Shown one piece after another: positions 1 to 7,544 of a stretch of 64,000 nt of DNA. Source of the stretch: Gammaproteobacteria bacterium. GTDB lineage: Bacteria; Pseudomonadota; Gammaproteobacteria; Pseudomonadales; Alcanivoracaceae. The DNA is taken from NCBI GenBank assembly GCA_018067045.1, contig JAGPVL010000043.1, positions 1 to 64,000 of the forward strand, in the 5' to 3' direction. The translations under genes were made by a program, and so were the position numbers. Within the stretch, counting starts at the first letter, position 1; each line of letters begins with the position of its first letter. Under the pieces are notes generated by a model. It had not been told where the DNA came from. It was given only the letters and a program-made list of their open reading frames with translations, and searched no databases.

Positions 1-1935
1 GGCTTCTTCCTGCTGCTCCTCAATTAAATGAATAATTGCGCTGCGCTCACTCTTGAAGAACTCAACGTCTTTCGCATCAGCGCGATAATGCTTACATGTG
101 TAACACGCGTTTGCATGCTCACACCAATCGCCAATCTGTGCTGGCATCGCACAAGCCCCGCCACAAACTCGCGTAGCGCTTATCTGATCCTTACGAACTA
201 AAAGGTCCGTCACTCTGTCGTCGACAAGCCCCTCAATGGTATAGAATCTTCCTCCACCATTCTCCAATAGGGCCTTCTTCTTTAACTCAAGTCTGTTATT
301 AATATATACCGTCGCCATATCTGGGCTGGAATGTCCAAGCTCCATCATAATAGAGAGTATATCGTGGCCGTCCTTTGCTAAAGAGGTTCCCTTTGTGTGT
401 CGAATAGGGTGCCAAGAGAAGGAAAGGGCGGAACCATCATCTGCCAAAATATTATCTTTCAAACACTGACGTTTTATTTCCTTAAGGGAATAAGACGGGT
501 CCATAAAGCTCTCATGAGTTCCATTAAAAGCTGGAAAAAGATACTTAGTGGGTTTTCCATGCCGTCGCATCACTTCTTCTCTTTGATTTTCAATAATGCG
601 TTTTAGCTCTGCATGCTGCGGTTCGCTTTTTAGAAGCGGCTTGGTATTCCATTTCCTGACCTTATTCTGCCAAAACGTTAGCAACATGTAATTCTGATCG
701 TGCGGATCATCATGCAAGCAATCGAAAAGTATAGCGTGCCCATCTTCAGCACGTATTCCTGTAGACAGAATGAGCGTAAATACTGCGGGGATAGGCGAGG
801 GTGTCTTTTCTACGGCAACACGAATTTCATCAATAATTCTCTGAGAGTATGATCTATTAGCACCTTCTTGATTGTGGCCTATTCTGCCCAATCCTCCCTT
901 ATAGTGTACTTTTTCAATTTTATTTGCAGCTCTGTTAGAAACCGATACAGATGGCCACTGATCAGGCCATTTCCGGGCGGCAGTGGACAGCATAGCCATA
1001 CAGTCAGTAAACCAATTCTTGCCGACAAGGCCTTTTTTATTCCCCCATGCGACAAACTCATCCTCCATAAGAGAATTTGAAATTAACGCGGGGGAGGGAA
1101 CTGGAAAGCGCTCATGCATGAACGCTCTGAAATGTTTCATTCTGCCAAAGTACCCAGGCAAGGTCTTAGGTGCCAACTCTCCGTACTCAACCTTCTGTAG
1201 GATATGCTCCCGAATAGCCGGTCTAATCCATTCAGGAAACAGGTAAAAGTTCAAATAATGGTCACTCTGCCTCTGTATATCCTTAAATCTAACATCATGC
1301 TCAGAATAGATATCGTTAAGGTAGATGATATTTCGCCGCTGAAGGGGTTTGAACTGCTCCCGCGACATGAATATTTTCTTATGGAAATCTCCGATAATAG
1401 TAATTCTTCCTGCTAAATACTCTTTTGCTTTAACTTGTCCGTCCTTCGGATACTCAATTTTTAGAGGATCTCTTGAATTATTTTTTTTAAATGACGAAAA
1501 AGCTTCTACAACCTTCTGGTTATGCTCCCGCCTTCCAGATCCGGTCGTTAGTCCGGCTAATGGGAACTCTGGGTGCGGAATGTTAGCGAAGCTAGGCACA
1601 TTAAAGAGTCGAAGAAGACTGCCCCCTTCTTTTCTAAACCACTCCATAGGGAGACGGCGACGTTCGACATTGCTTCTAGAATTGAATCGAGTATCCGACA
1701 GTAGTTTTGCCCAGTATAACTTTAGCTCCAGAGAAAGAAGCGGGGGAATTCCCTCAAATATGATCGGGCTATTTTTTCCTATGTGCTCGTTACTAAATTT
1801 GGGGATACTTTCAATGAAGGCCTTGTCCCAAACATCCCTTTCTAAAAGATCTGGGAAGATACTGGACACGGAAATTTCAAGCTGATGCTTGTAGACATCA
1901 TCATCCTCTTTACCACTAATTAGCTCTAAATCCAT
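1..1935 (-). CDS. Tyrosine recombinase, Tn554 TnpB-like (partial, C-terminus beyond window)
   Basis: Hand translation from the ATG at 1935 down to base 1 gives 645 codons with no stop, so the gene continues past the window edge. The C-terminal half carries the tyrosine-recombinase signature: Arg395 in TGIRAEDG, HPIRH at residues 509-513, GHSS, and the nucleophile candidate Tyr544 in TVYINNR. A cysteine-rich tail follows (CGGAC, then C-x7-C-x2-C), as seen in TnpB-type transposases of the Tn554 family, which are about 630 residues long. The start overlaps the end of the upstream recombinase by 10 bases, so translation is probably coupled. It should act with that partner in site-specific insertion and excision of a mobile element. 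Base composition looks more A+T-rich than the core genes. Family assignment is strong; element type (Tn554, RIT or GInt) is open. Confidence 0.85.
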   Translation of the reverse strand, partial: MDLELISGKEDDDVYKHQLEISVSSIFPDLLERDVWDKAFIESIPKFSNEHIGKNSPIIFEGIPPLLSLELKLYWAKLLSDTRFNSRSNVERRRLPMEWFRKEGGSLLRLFNVPSFANIPHPEFPLAGLTTGSGRREHNQKVVEAFSSFKKNNSRDPLKIEYPKDGQVKAKEYLAGRITIIGDFHKKIFMSREQFKPLQRRNIIYLNDIYSEHDVRFKDIQRQSDHYLNFYLFPEWIRPAIREHILQKVEYGELAPKTLPGYFGRMKHFRAFMHERFPVPSPALISNSLMEDEFVAWGNKKGLVGKNWFTDCMAMLSTAARKWPDQWPSVSVSNRAANKIEKVHYKGGLGRIGHNQEGANRSYSQRIIDEIRVAVEKTPSPIPAVFTLILSTGIRAEDGHAILFDCLHDDPHDQNYMLLTFWQNKVRKWNTKPLLKSEPQHAELKRIIENQREEVMRRHGKPTKYLFPAFNGTHESFMDPSYSLKEIKRQCLKDNILADDGSALSFSWHPIRHTKGTSLAKDGHDILSIMMELGHSSPDMATVYINNRLELKKKALLENGGGRFYTIEGLVDDRVTDLLVRKDQISATRVCGGACAMPAQIGDWCEHANACYTCKHYRADAKDVEFFKSERSAIIHLIEEQQEEA

Positions 1936-3131
1936 TTAATGCCTCCATCACTTAGGTGGGCTCCACCATCTCTAAACTCTTGAAGACGTTCCTCCAGCTT
2001 CTCAGGGCCCGTCAAATGGAGCTTCCGAATTTCTGAACAAAATAGGTGCTTGTAGAAATCAAGGGTCGTCTGAGGACTTGCATGGCCAAGCCTATCGGCA
2101 ACAGCCAAAAGTCCGTGTCCATCCGCAATGGCCTCGCTTGCGTGCGTGTGGCGAAACTGATGCCAAGTGAATGGGTGGCCCGTTCTTTTTATCAAGTATT
2201 TCTTTAGATTTTCTGCATAGCTTTTTGATAAGGCACGCCCAATACGGCCACGCAACACATTGCAGAAAACGTACTCCGTACCAGATTCAAATGCTCCCTC
2301 ATATTCATCGCTCGTCATATAGCCTTCGTACATCTCAAGAACATATGGCATTACAGGGACAGCCCTAGCTCGGCGAGACTTAGCTCTCGCACCGTTCTCA
2401 TTGTCTGAGCGTGGAATGACCCAGATAACCTTTTCGGAGAGATCGATATCGACATGGCGAAGCCCCAGAGCTTCGCCGATCCTCAATCCAGTGTTGTAAA
2501 GAAGGGTAATCAAAAAGGCATCACGGACGAGCTGACATGCGAGGATAAGATCGAGGACAACCTCTGGAGACATTCTTTTCTGGGTAATCTTCTGCTGCAC
2601 AAGGCCCAAATCCCCGTTCAAATATGGATCTTTCCGACGTGAGCCGCGTCGTTGATTGATGTGCTCTAAAAAGGGCTTGTAGCTACTTAGTCCATCGTGT
2701 CGATTTGACACTTCAGTTGTCGAAAATACGGGGACTCGGCCCGTTAAGTATCGATAGAAGGATTTAACAGCAAGATGAACCTGGCTTCTTAACGTTGGGC
2801 TTAATGGCGGCACAGGTGAAGACAGGTACATCAGGTTATAAGCGGTATTGCTCCCATTCAGACGATATGGAAGCCACTGTAGGAAGTGGTCATATTCGAC
2901 CACAGTAATATCTGAAAACTCTTTCCCATGAGCCTGAAGATACGACCCAAGCCTAGCAACATGCCTCGCGTAGGCTTGAATTGTATTGGGGGACTGATTT
3001 ATTTGTTCTAGGTGGATAATCCAGTCACGAACGCAATCAATAGTCTTACCGCAACCATCAATAACGGTCCAAGAGCATCGTGAGTCGTCAAAGCGGATTT
3101 TAACCAGTTCCAATGTCAAGGCAGCTTCCAT
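1926..3131 (-). CDS. Tyrosine recombinase, TnpA/XerC-like
   Basis: A 401-residue phage-type integrase. The N-terminal half looks like a SAM-like core-binding domain (residues about 30-150, with SPNTIQAYARHVARLGSYL). The C-terminal catalytic domain shows the first Arg in NTGLRIGEALGLR, the H-x-x-R box in HQFRHTHASE, the GHAS box and the nucleophile Tyr in TTLDFYKHL. It is the first gene of a two-recombinase operon and its stop overlaps the start of the next gene, as in Tn554 tnpA-tnpB. Known family role: strand cleavage and exchange at specific DNA sites. A third partner gene, if present, would lie outside the window. Full length and all catalytic positions suggest it is active. Confidence 0.9.
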   Translation of the reverse strand: MEAALTLELVKIRFDDSRCSWTVIDGCGKTIDCVRDWIIHLEQINQSPNTIQAYARHVARLGSYLQAHGKEFSDITVVEYDHFLQWLPYRLNGSNTAYNLMYLSSPVPPLSPTLRSQVHLAVKSFYRYLTGRVPVFSTTEVSNRHDGLSSYKPFLEHINQRRGSRRKDPYLNGDLGLVQQKITQKRMSPEVVLDLILACQLVRDAFLITLLYNTGLRIGEALGLRHVDIDLSEKVIWVIPRSDNENGARAKSRRARAVPVMPYVLEMYEGYMTSDEYEGAFESGTEYVFCNVLRGRIGRALSKSYAENLKKYLIKRTGHPFTWHQFRHTHASEAIADGHGLLAVADRLGHASPQTTLDFYKHLFCSEIRKLHLTGPEKLEERLQEFRDGGAHLSDGGIKWI

Positions 3132-3236
3132 GCAGAATGGACAAAGTGCTCGTATTCTGACTCTCTGCGCCAGTCACAACAAATAAAACCTTATAGTTTA
3201 CACAGTGGACATAGACATACCTGATGCTCATATTAA

Positions 3237-3252
3237 CATAATATACATTATG
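3237..3252. promoter_or_regulatory. A+T-rich inverted repeat upstream of recombinase operon
   Basis: Six-base arms CATAAT/ATTATG flank four bases, about 105 bases upstream of the first recombinase start on the minus strand. The surrounding TATATT- and TATGTT-like hexamers could serve as a -10 box, so this may be part of the operon promoter or a binding site for a regulator. Only the inverted repeat itself is directly visible. Confidence 0.3.
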
Positions 3253-3408
3253 CGCACTTAGGTATTAGCCCGAGGGAAGGAGTCTAGCGCCCGTTAAACC
3301 TAAACCCAGAAACTAAGGACCCTTTCAATCAACCAAAATGAGGCCAAGGAGCCGATCACGTATGCCGGAAACCTCTGCAGCATTTGACTGCTTCTGATCA
3401 GCCGAACC

Positions 3409-3428
3409 TATTGCACCTAGGTGCAATA
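3409..3428. repeat. 20-bp perfect palindrome
   Basis: The sequence TATTGCACCTAGGTGCAATA is its own reverse complement over all 20 bases, without a loop. It lies between the recombinase operon and yaaA. Having no spacer, it looks more like a dimeric protein site or recombination site than an RNA terminator. It could belong to the element end or to the host. Confidence 0.6.
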
Positions 3429-3458
3429 CTCCGCTTATGAACGTTTCGTATACCGCCA

Positions 3459-3477
3459 CACTTTGCCAAGCAAAGTG
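3459..3477. repeat. Short hairpin downstream of yaaA
   Basis: CACTTTGC and GCAAAGTG form an 8-base stem with a 3-base loop just beyond the yaaA stop. There is no following T-run on either strand, so intrinsic termination is doubtful. It might be the remains of a terminator disturbed by insertion of the element. Confidence 0.35.
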
Positions 3478-3504
3478 CCGTCAAGCGATTAAGAATCCTT
3501 AACA

Positions 3505-4290
3505 TCATTTCGGCAGGTCTTTCTCTTTACGACGAAAAACCATGTTATCGCCATTCGAATCTTGTGCACTGTAGCGGTAGCCCGACACGTTAAACTCCGT
3601 CAGCTTCGCCGCATCCGTTACGTTATTTTGAATGATCCATGCCGCCATCAAACCACGCGCTTTTTTGGCAAAAAAACTGATTACCTTGAATTTCCCGTTT
3701 TTCTCATCATGAAACACAGGTGTAATAATCTGCCCGTTGAGTTGTTTTGTTTTTACGGAGCGGAAGTATTCATTCGAGGCAAGATTCACGAGCACATCTG
3801 TCTTTGCTGCGCGTAAATCCTTGTTTAAACTATCCGTGATGGTCATGTCCCAAAACGCATAAAGATCTTTACCCCGATCATTTAGCAAACGGGTGCCCAT
3901 CTCTAACCGATATGGCTGCATTAAATCGAGGGGGCGTAGAACGCCATATAACCCGGAAAGAATACGAAGCCTGTGTTGAGCCTGCAGTAGCTCATCTGGA
4001 CTAAAGTCACGTACGGCAAGCCCGGTGTATACGTCGCCCATAAAGGCAAACAGCGCGGGACGAGCATTCGCTTTATCAAAAGGCCGGGACCACTGGCTGA
4101 AACGTGTCGCATTCAAACTGGCGATTTTATCAGACACGTGCATTAAGCCAGCAATATCCAAGCTGCTCAGTTCACGCAGCTGATTAACAAGCTCTTCGCT
4201 TTGATCCAACATACGCGGCTGAGTGGCGCGAACATTGGGCAGAGCACTCTCATAATCTAGGGTTTTGGCCGGCGAAATAACAATGAGCAT
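3505..4290 (-). CDS. yaaA: YaaA family peroxide-stress protein
   Basis: The protein aligns by eye with Escherichia coli YaaA over its whole length: MLIVISPAKTLDYES at the start, then GDVYTGL, LSGLYGVLRPLDLMQPYR, GKDLYAFW, NLASNEYF and FFAKKARGLM. The family lowers intracellular free iron and limits oxidative damage under hydrogen peroxide stress; a DNA-binding activity has also been described. The longest frame begins at 4320, but the family start is the ATG at 4290, giving 261 residues. It is a single gene, facing the recombinase element and divergent from the next gene. It marks the first host gene beside the mobile element. Confidence 0.93.
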   Translation of the reverse strand: MLIVISPAKTLDYESALPNVRATQPRMLDQSEELVNQLRELSSLDIAGLMHVSDKIASLNATRFSQWSRPFDKANARPALFAFMGDVYTGLAVRDFSPDELLQAQHRLRILSGLYGVLRPLDLMQPYRLEMGTRLLNDRGKDLYAFWDMTITDSLNKDLRAAKTDVLVNLASNEYFRSVKTKQLNGQIITPVFHDEKNGKFKVISFFAKKARGLMAAWIIQNNVTDAAKLTEFNVSGYRYSAQDSNGDNMVFRRKEKDLPK

Positions 4291-4369
4291 GATAAATCCT
4301 GTAGGCTTTGGCGACGGCATTATACGGAATTTAGAGGCTGCCTAATAACATCAACACGGGAAATTTAGC

Positions 4370-4906
4370 ATGGCGCAAATTCTACTAGCCGTAACCTTGA
4401 TTGTTGTGGTGTCTGCAGTATCGGCATCCTGTTGGCGCGGCGGACAAAAAAGACTCGCAATTGGCGTCCTCATCGGTGGCTCCCTAGTCTTAGTGGCTGC
4501 CCTATTGGCACTTGGCCGGCAAGTACATCTCCAGCCAGAAGTTAACGTGGATCAGATCGTCATCGAGCTTGATACCGTCAGCGCCACAGGCGCCGGATGG
4601 CGACTAACGGGGAAGATAAGCAATAACTCAGATATCGCTATTTCGCAGGTAAACGGCACGGTAAATGTTCGAAGCGCCAGCCCAGAGTGCGGCTCGGCAC
4701 CGTGTAGCATCCTGACTCAACAACCTTTCCAACTGCTCATGCACGTTGGCAGCGGGCAAAGCTACCCTTTCCGTATCGCCATTAATAACGTATCCCTACA
4801 TGATCCAATGCTACCGAAGAGCAAAGACTCCTCTACAGGTGAGCAATACCTGTGGGAATTGGAGCCAACCTCTGCGCTCGGCTATGCTGACAGCAACAAG
4901 CGATAA
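4370..4906 (+). CDS. Small membrane protein with extracytoplasmic domain, function unknown
   Basis: 178 residues with two N-terminal hydrophobic segments (about residues 3-20 and 29-49, separated by WRGGQKR). A beta-rich domain of about 120 residues follows, containing GWRLTGKISNNSDIAISQVNGTVNV. That pattern (an unpaired strand followed by S/N-rich turns) resembles DUF2393/FxLYD-type domains found in small periplasm-exposed proteins, but the match is weak. Two cysteines (CGSAPC) in the outer domain could form a disulfide. It lies 12 bases upstream of the metallo-hydrolase gene and is probably co-transcribed with it. I do not recognise a specific function. Confidence 0.75.
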   Translation: MAQILLAVTLIVVVSAVSASCWRGGQKRLAIGVLIGGSLVLVAALLALGRQVHLQPEVNVDQIVIELDTVSATGAGWRLTGKISNNSDIAISQVNGTVNVRSASPECGSAPCSILTQQPFQLLMHVGSGQSYPFRIAINNVSLHDPMLPKSKDSSTGEQYLWELEPTSALGYADSNKR

Positions 4907-4918
4907 ATCGGAGCTTAT

Positions 4919-5767
4919 ATGTTTGCCTTAACGCCTGGTCAGCCCGTTCAAATTGCCGAAGGAGTATGGCGACTGCTGGCGCTAAACCCGGGCATGATGA
5001 GCGGCCCCGGAACAAACACTTATTTGCTAGAAGGCACTAGCGGGCTGATCGTGCTCGACCCAGGCCCAGAAGATCCTCGGCATATTGCCAACATAGAGGC
5101 CGCCGCGCAGCAAATTGGACTGCCCGTACGACAAATTTTGGTCACGCACACGCATCGCGATCACTCCCCCGCTGCACTGGCCTTACATGAACAAACTGGC
5201 GCGCCGCGTTTAGGACCTTGTGTGGTCAACGACAATCTCCAAGACCAACATTGGCAACCGGATCACCTTCTAAAAGACGGAGACAGCATTCAACTGGGCG
5301 CACTTGGCGAGTTAACGGTCATTTCAACGCCAGGACATGTCAGCAATCATCTATGCTTTTTATTACACCGTCATGGCATGCTGTTTTCCGGCGACCATCT
5401 TATTAACGGCTCAACCGTTGTCATCGCGCCGCCATCCGGATCAATGGGCGCGTACATCCGCTCGCTGAATAAGCTGCTCGACCATGACGTGCATGTTATT
5501 GCTCCAGGGCATGGCGACCTAATTCATCAACCGCAACAGGCCATCGAACAAACAATTAGTCACCGCTTGAAGCGTGAACATAAAGTTCGAAGCGCCCTCT
5601 CAGAACGGCCGAACAGTTCAGCCAGTGATTTAGTTGCCATTGTTTACGACGACACCCCTGCCTTCCTCCACCCAATTGCCGAGTTTTCGCTGCTTGCGCA
5701 TTTAATTAAACTCAATGAAGACGGCGATGCGACGGTCAACGGAGGACGTTACACCCTGTCGAGCTAG
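4919..5767 (+). CDS. Metallo-beta-lactamase-fold hydrolase (LACTB2-like)
   Basis: 282 residues. The binuclear metal site is visible: HTHRDH (H-x-H-x-D-H), the next His in STPGHVSNH, Asp in LFSGDHL and the last His in APGHGD. The C-terminal 75 residues (KREHKVRSALSE..., ending in a short helical part) resemble the winged-helix tail of LACTB2-like enzymes, some of which cut RNA or act on thioesters. The start is supported by CGGAGC seven bases upstream of the ATG. It follows the small membrane protein by 12 bases. Fold and metal binding are secure; the substrate is unknown. Confidence 0.88.
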   Translation: MFALTPGQPVQIAEGVWRLLALNPGMMSGPGTNTYLLEGTSGLIVLDPGPEDPRHIANIEAAAQQIGLPVRQILVTHTHRDHSPAALALHEQTGAPRLGPCVVNDNLQDQHWQPDHLLKDGDSIQLGALGELTVISTPGHVSNHLCFLLHRHGMLFSGDHLINGSTVVIAPPSGSMGAYIRSLNKLLDHDVHVIAPGHGDLIHQPQQAIEQTISHRLKREHKVRSALSERPNSSASDLVAIVYDDTPAFLHPIAEFSLLAHLIKLNEDGDATVNGGRYTLSS

Positions 5768-5806
5768 CACAGATCAGACGAAAAACGGACCCTACCCACG
5801 CTACGC

Positions 5807-6757
5807 CTATAGCCAGCCCTTGCGCTTAAAATAAACATAAGGCGCAAGCCCCGCGAGTATCATCAATGCAATCGCCATGGGGTAACCGTACTGCCATTGC
5901 AATTCTGGCATAATGCGAAAGTTCATACCGTATAGGCTTGCCACTAGCGTCGGAGGGAGAAAAACCACCGCGGCAATCGAAAATATTTTGATAATTTGGT
6001 TTTGTTCAATATTAATAAACCCCAATGCGGCATCCATCAGGAAGTTAATTTTGTCGAAAAGAAATGTTGTATGAGACATCAGTGTATCAATATCGTGATG
6101 CATCTCTACACACTGGGCTCGCCGCTCTGTATCCGCACGTAAATGACGCTGTATAAAGGAAATCGATCGTTGCGTATCCATTAGGCACAAGCGAATTTTT
6201 CCGCTGGAATCTTCAAGTTTCGCTAGTTGCTCAATCCCTTCGTCAAGCTTCGCATTTTTATCCTCAAGCACAAGATAGCTCACGTCTTCCAACTGGCGGT
6301 GCACGTCTTCAAGCTGGTCTGCTAAGTTCTCAACTTTTTGCTCAAGCACTGACAATAAAACATCTTCTGGCTCAAGCGCTGCAACACGTCCTTTGCGAAT
6401 CCGCATTCGCATTAATCGGAAATCCGGAATTTCATTATCACGCAAGGTTAGCAGACGCTGAGGCTGCAATATAAAAGCCACTGTCGTAGTCTTGTGCCGT
6501 CCCTCGCTCTGATAAAGAAACAAGGAGTGGACATGCATCCCTTCTTCGTCGGTGAAATATCGCGCCGATGCCTCAATTTCATCCACTTCGTCTGAATCCG
6601 GCAGCGTCGCCGTCAACACTTGCTGAATCAGATCGCGCTCCGCATCTTGTGCATCAACGAGATCTATCCAGTGACAAGCTAATAAAGCCTCACCGTTATC
6701 CGGCTGAACGTCTTGTTCCCACAGATAACCGCGACGTATATCAAAGGTATAGATCAC
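5807..6757 (-). CDS. corA: Magnesium/cobalt transporter CorA
   Basis: 316 residues, the same length as E. coli CorA, and similar throughout: WIDLVDAQDAERD, EIEASARYF, LCLMDTQRSISFIQRHL, MDAALGFINIEQNQIIKIFSIAAVVFLPPTLVASLYGMNF, GYPMAIALMILAGLAPYVYFKRKGWL in consecutive blocks. The large N-terminal cytoplasmic domain is followed by two membrane helices near the C-terminus with the YGMNF selectivity motif between them. The protein forms a homopentameric Mg2+ channel in the inner membrane. It is convergent with the upstream hydrolase gene and divergent from the AlkB-type gene; no magnesium-responsive leader could be recognised. Confidence 0.95.
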   Translation of the reverse strand: MIYTFDIRRGYLWEQDVQPDNGEALLACHWIDLVDAQDAERDLIQQVLTATLPDSDEVDEIEASARYFTDEEGMHVHSLFLYQSEGRHKTTTVAFILQPQRLLTLRDNEIPDFRLMRMRIRKGRVAALEPEDVLLSVLEQKVENLADQLEDVHRQLEDVSYLVLEDKNAKLDEGIEQLAKLEDSSGKIRLCLMDTQRSISFIQRHLRADTERRAQCVEMHHDIDTLMSHTTFLFDKINFLMDAALGFINIEQNQIIKIFSIAAVVFLPPTLVASLYGMNFRIMPELQWQYGYPMAIALMILAGLAPYVYFKRKGWL

Positions 6758-6846
6758 TGTGTTCTCCTAAAGATTGCCGACGCCCGCCCGAGTGCCTTGC
6801 TCGAAAATCGGGACTGGATAATAGCCGCACATATGCCGAATAATAT

Positions 6847-7512
6847 ATGCCAAGCCCCAAGACCTACGTTATGGGTAGAATGCCAACCATGCAAAGAACA
6901 TTCGATCTTTTTGACTCAAAATCACAACAACCCGCGGACCTAGGCGACGGTGCGTTATTGCAGCAGTGGCACCCTCTTCTGCACGACGCCAGCGACGTGC
7001 TACTCAGCGCACTGATTAATGACATTGCTTGGCAGCAGCCGACCGTGACAGTATTCGGCGCATCTCATCGCATTCCACGTTTGCAGTGCTGGATGGGTGA
7101 CCCGCAAGCATATTACCGCTATTCCGGTCTGCCAATGAAACCAGCCCCATGGCACCCAGAGGTGGCACATCTGAAGAGAATTGTTGAGCTTACTTGCGGG
7201 CATCGATTTAACGCCGTGCTGATCAATTATTATCGGAACGGCTCTGATCATATGGGATGGCATAGCGACGATGAAGCGGAGTTAGGCGCAGCGCCATGGG
7301 TGGCATCCTACAACCTCGGGGAATCACGGGAATTTGCATTGCGGCGCAAAGGTGAATCAAAAACTGCGCTGAAATTTCCGCTGATGCACGACCAGTTAAT
7401 GCTGATGAATCCCGCCGTCCAACACGGCTGGCAGCATAGTGTGCCGATCAGAAAGCGCGCCAACGGCGCGCGAATCAACATGACCTTTCGAGCCATTCAG
7501 CTGGGCGTGTAG
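6847..7512 (+). CDS. AlkB-type 2-oxoglutarate/Fe(II) DNA dealkylase
   Basis: 221 residues if read from 6847. The start at 6889 (MQRTFDLF) looks more like the family N-terminus, so the first 14 residues are doubtful. The jelly-roll core shows the Fe ligands in HMGWHSDDE (H-x-D) and in VQHGWQHSVP (distal His), the 2-oxoglutarate-binding Arg in NGARINMTFR, and the substrate-side block RLQCWMGDPQAYYRYSG seen in the ALKBH2/3-like branch. Family role: oxidative removal of alkyl lesions such as 1-methyladenine and 3-methylcytosine from DNA. It is monocistronic, between corA and the c-di-GMP-related gene. No Ada-type operator was recognised. Confidence 0.88.
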   Translation: MPSPKTYVMGRMPTMQRTFDLFDSKSQQPADLGDGALLQQWHPLLHDASDVLLSALINDIAWQQPTVTVFGASHRIPRLQCWMGDPQAYYRYSGLPMKPAPWHPEVAHLKRIVELTCGHRFNAVLINYYRNGSDHMGWHSDDEAELGAAPWVASYNLGESREFALRRKGESKTALKFPLMHDQLMLMNPAVQHGWQHSVPIRKRANGARINMTFRAIQLGV

Positions 7513-7544
7513 CACGAGCCGCCGCTCCACGTTAAACGCATCAA

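Larger units (their letters stand above)
3132..3504. other. Intergenic region at the probable end of the integrated element
   Basis: 373 bases without a convincing gene. It separates the start of the recombinase operon from the 3' end of yaaA, so the junction between mobile element and host chromosome, and the operon promoter, probably lie here. It holds an A+T-rich inverted repeat at 3237-3252 (CATAAT and ATTATG around 4 bases), a 20-base perfect palindrome at 3409-3428 and a short hairpin at 3459-3477. No clear direct repeat or tRNA attachment site could be recognised by eye with only one end of the element in view. Confidence 0.6.

Noticed and set aside
1349-1885. 178-codon open frame on the plus strand
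   Set aside because: It is antisense to the recombinase read through 1-1935 on the minus strand, which has intact catalytic motifs; the plus-strand product has no family features.
3459-3477. Terminator call for the hairpin after yaaA
   Set aside because: The stem is only 8 bases and is not followed by a T-run on either strand; kept only as a hairpin.
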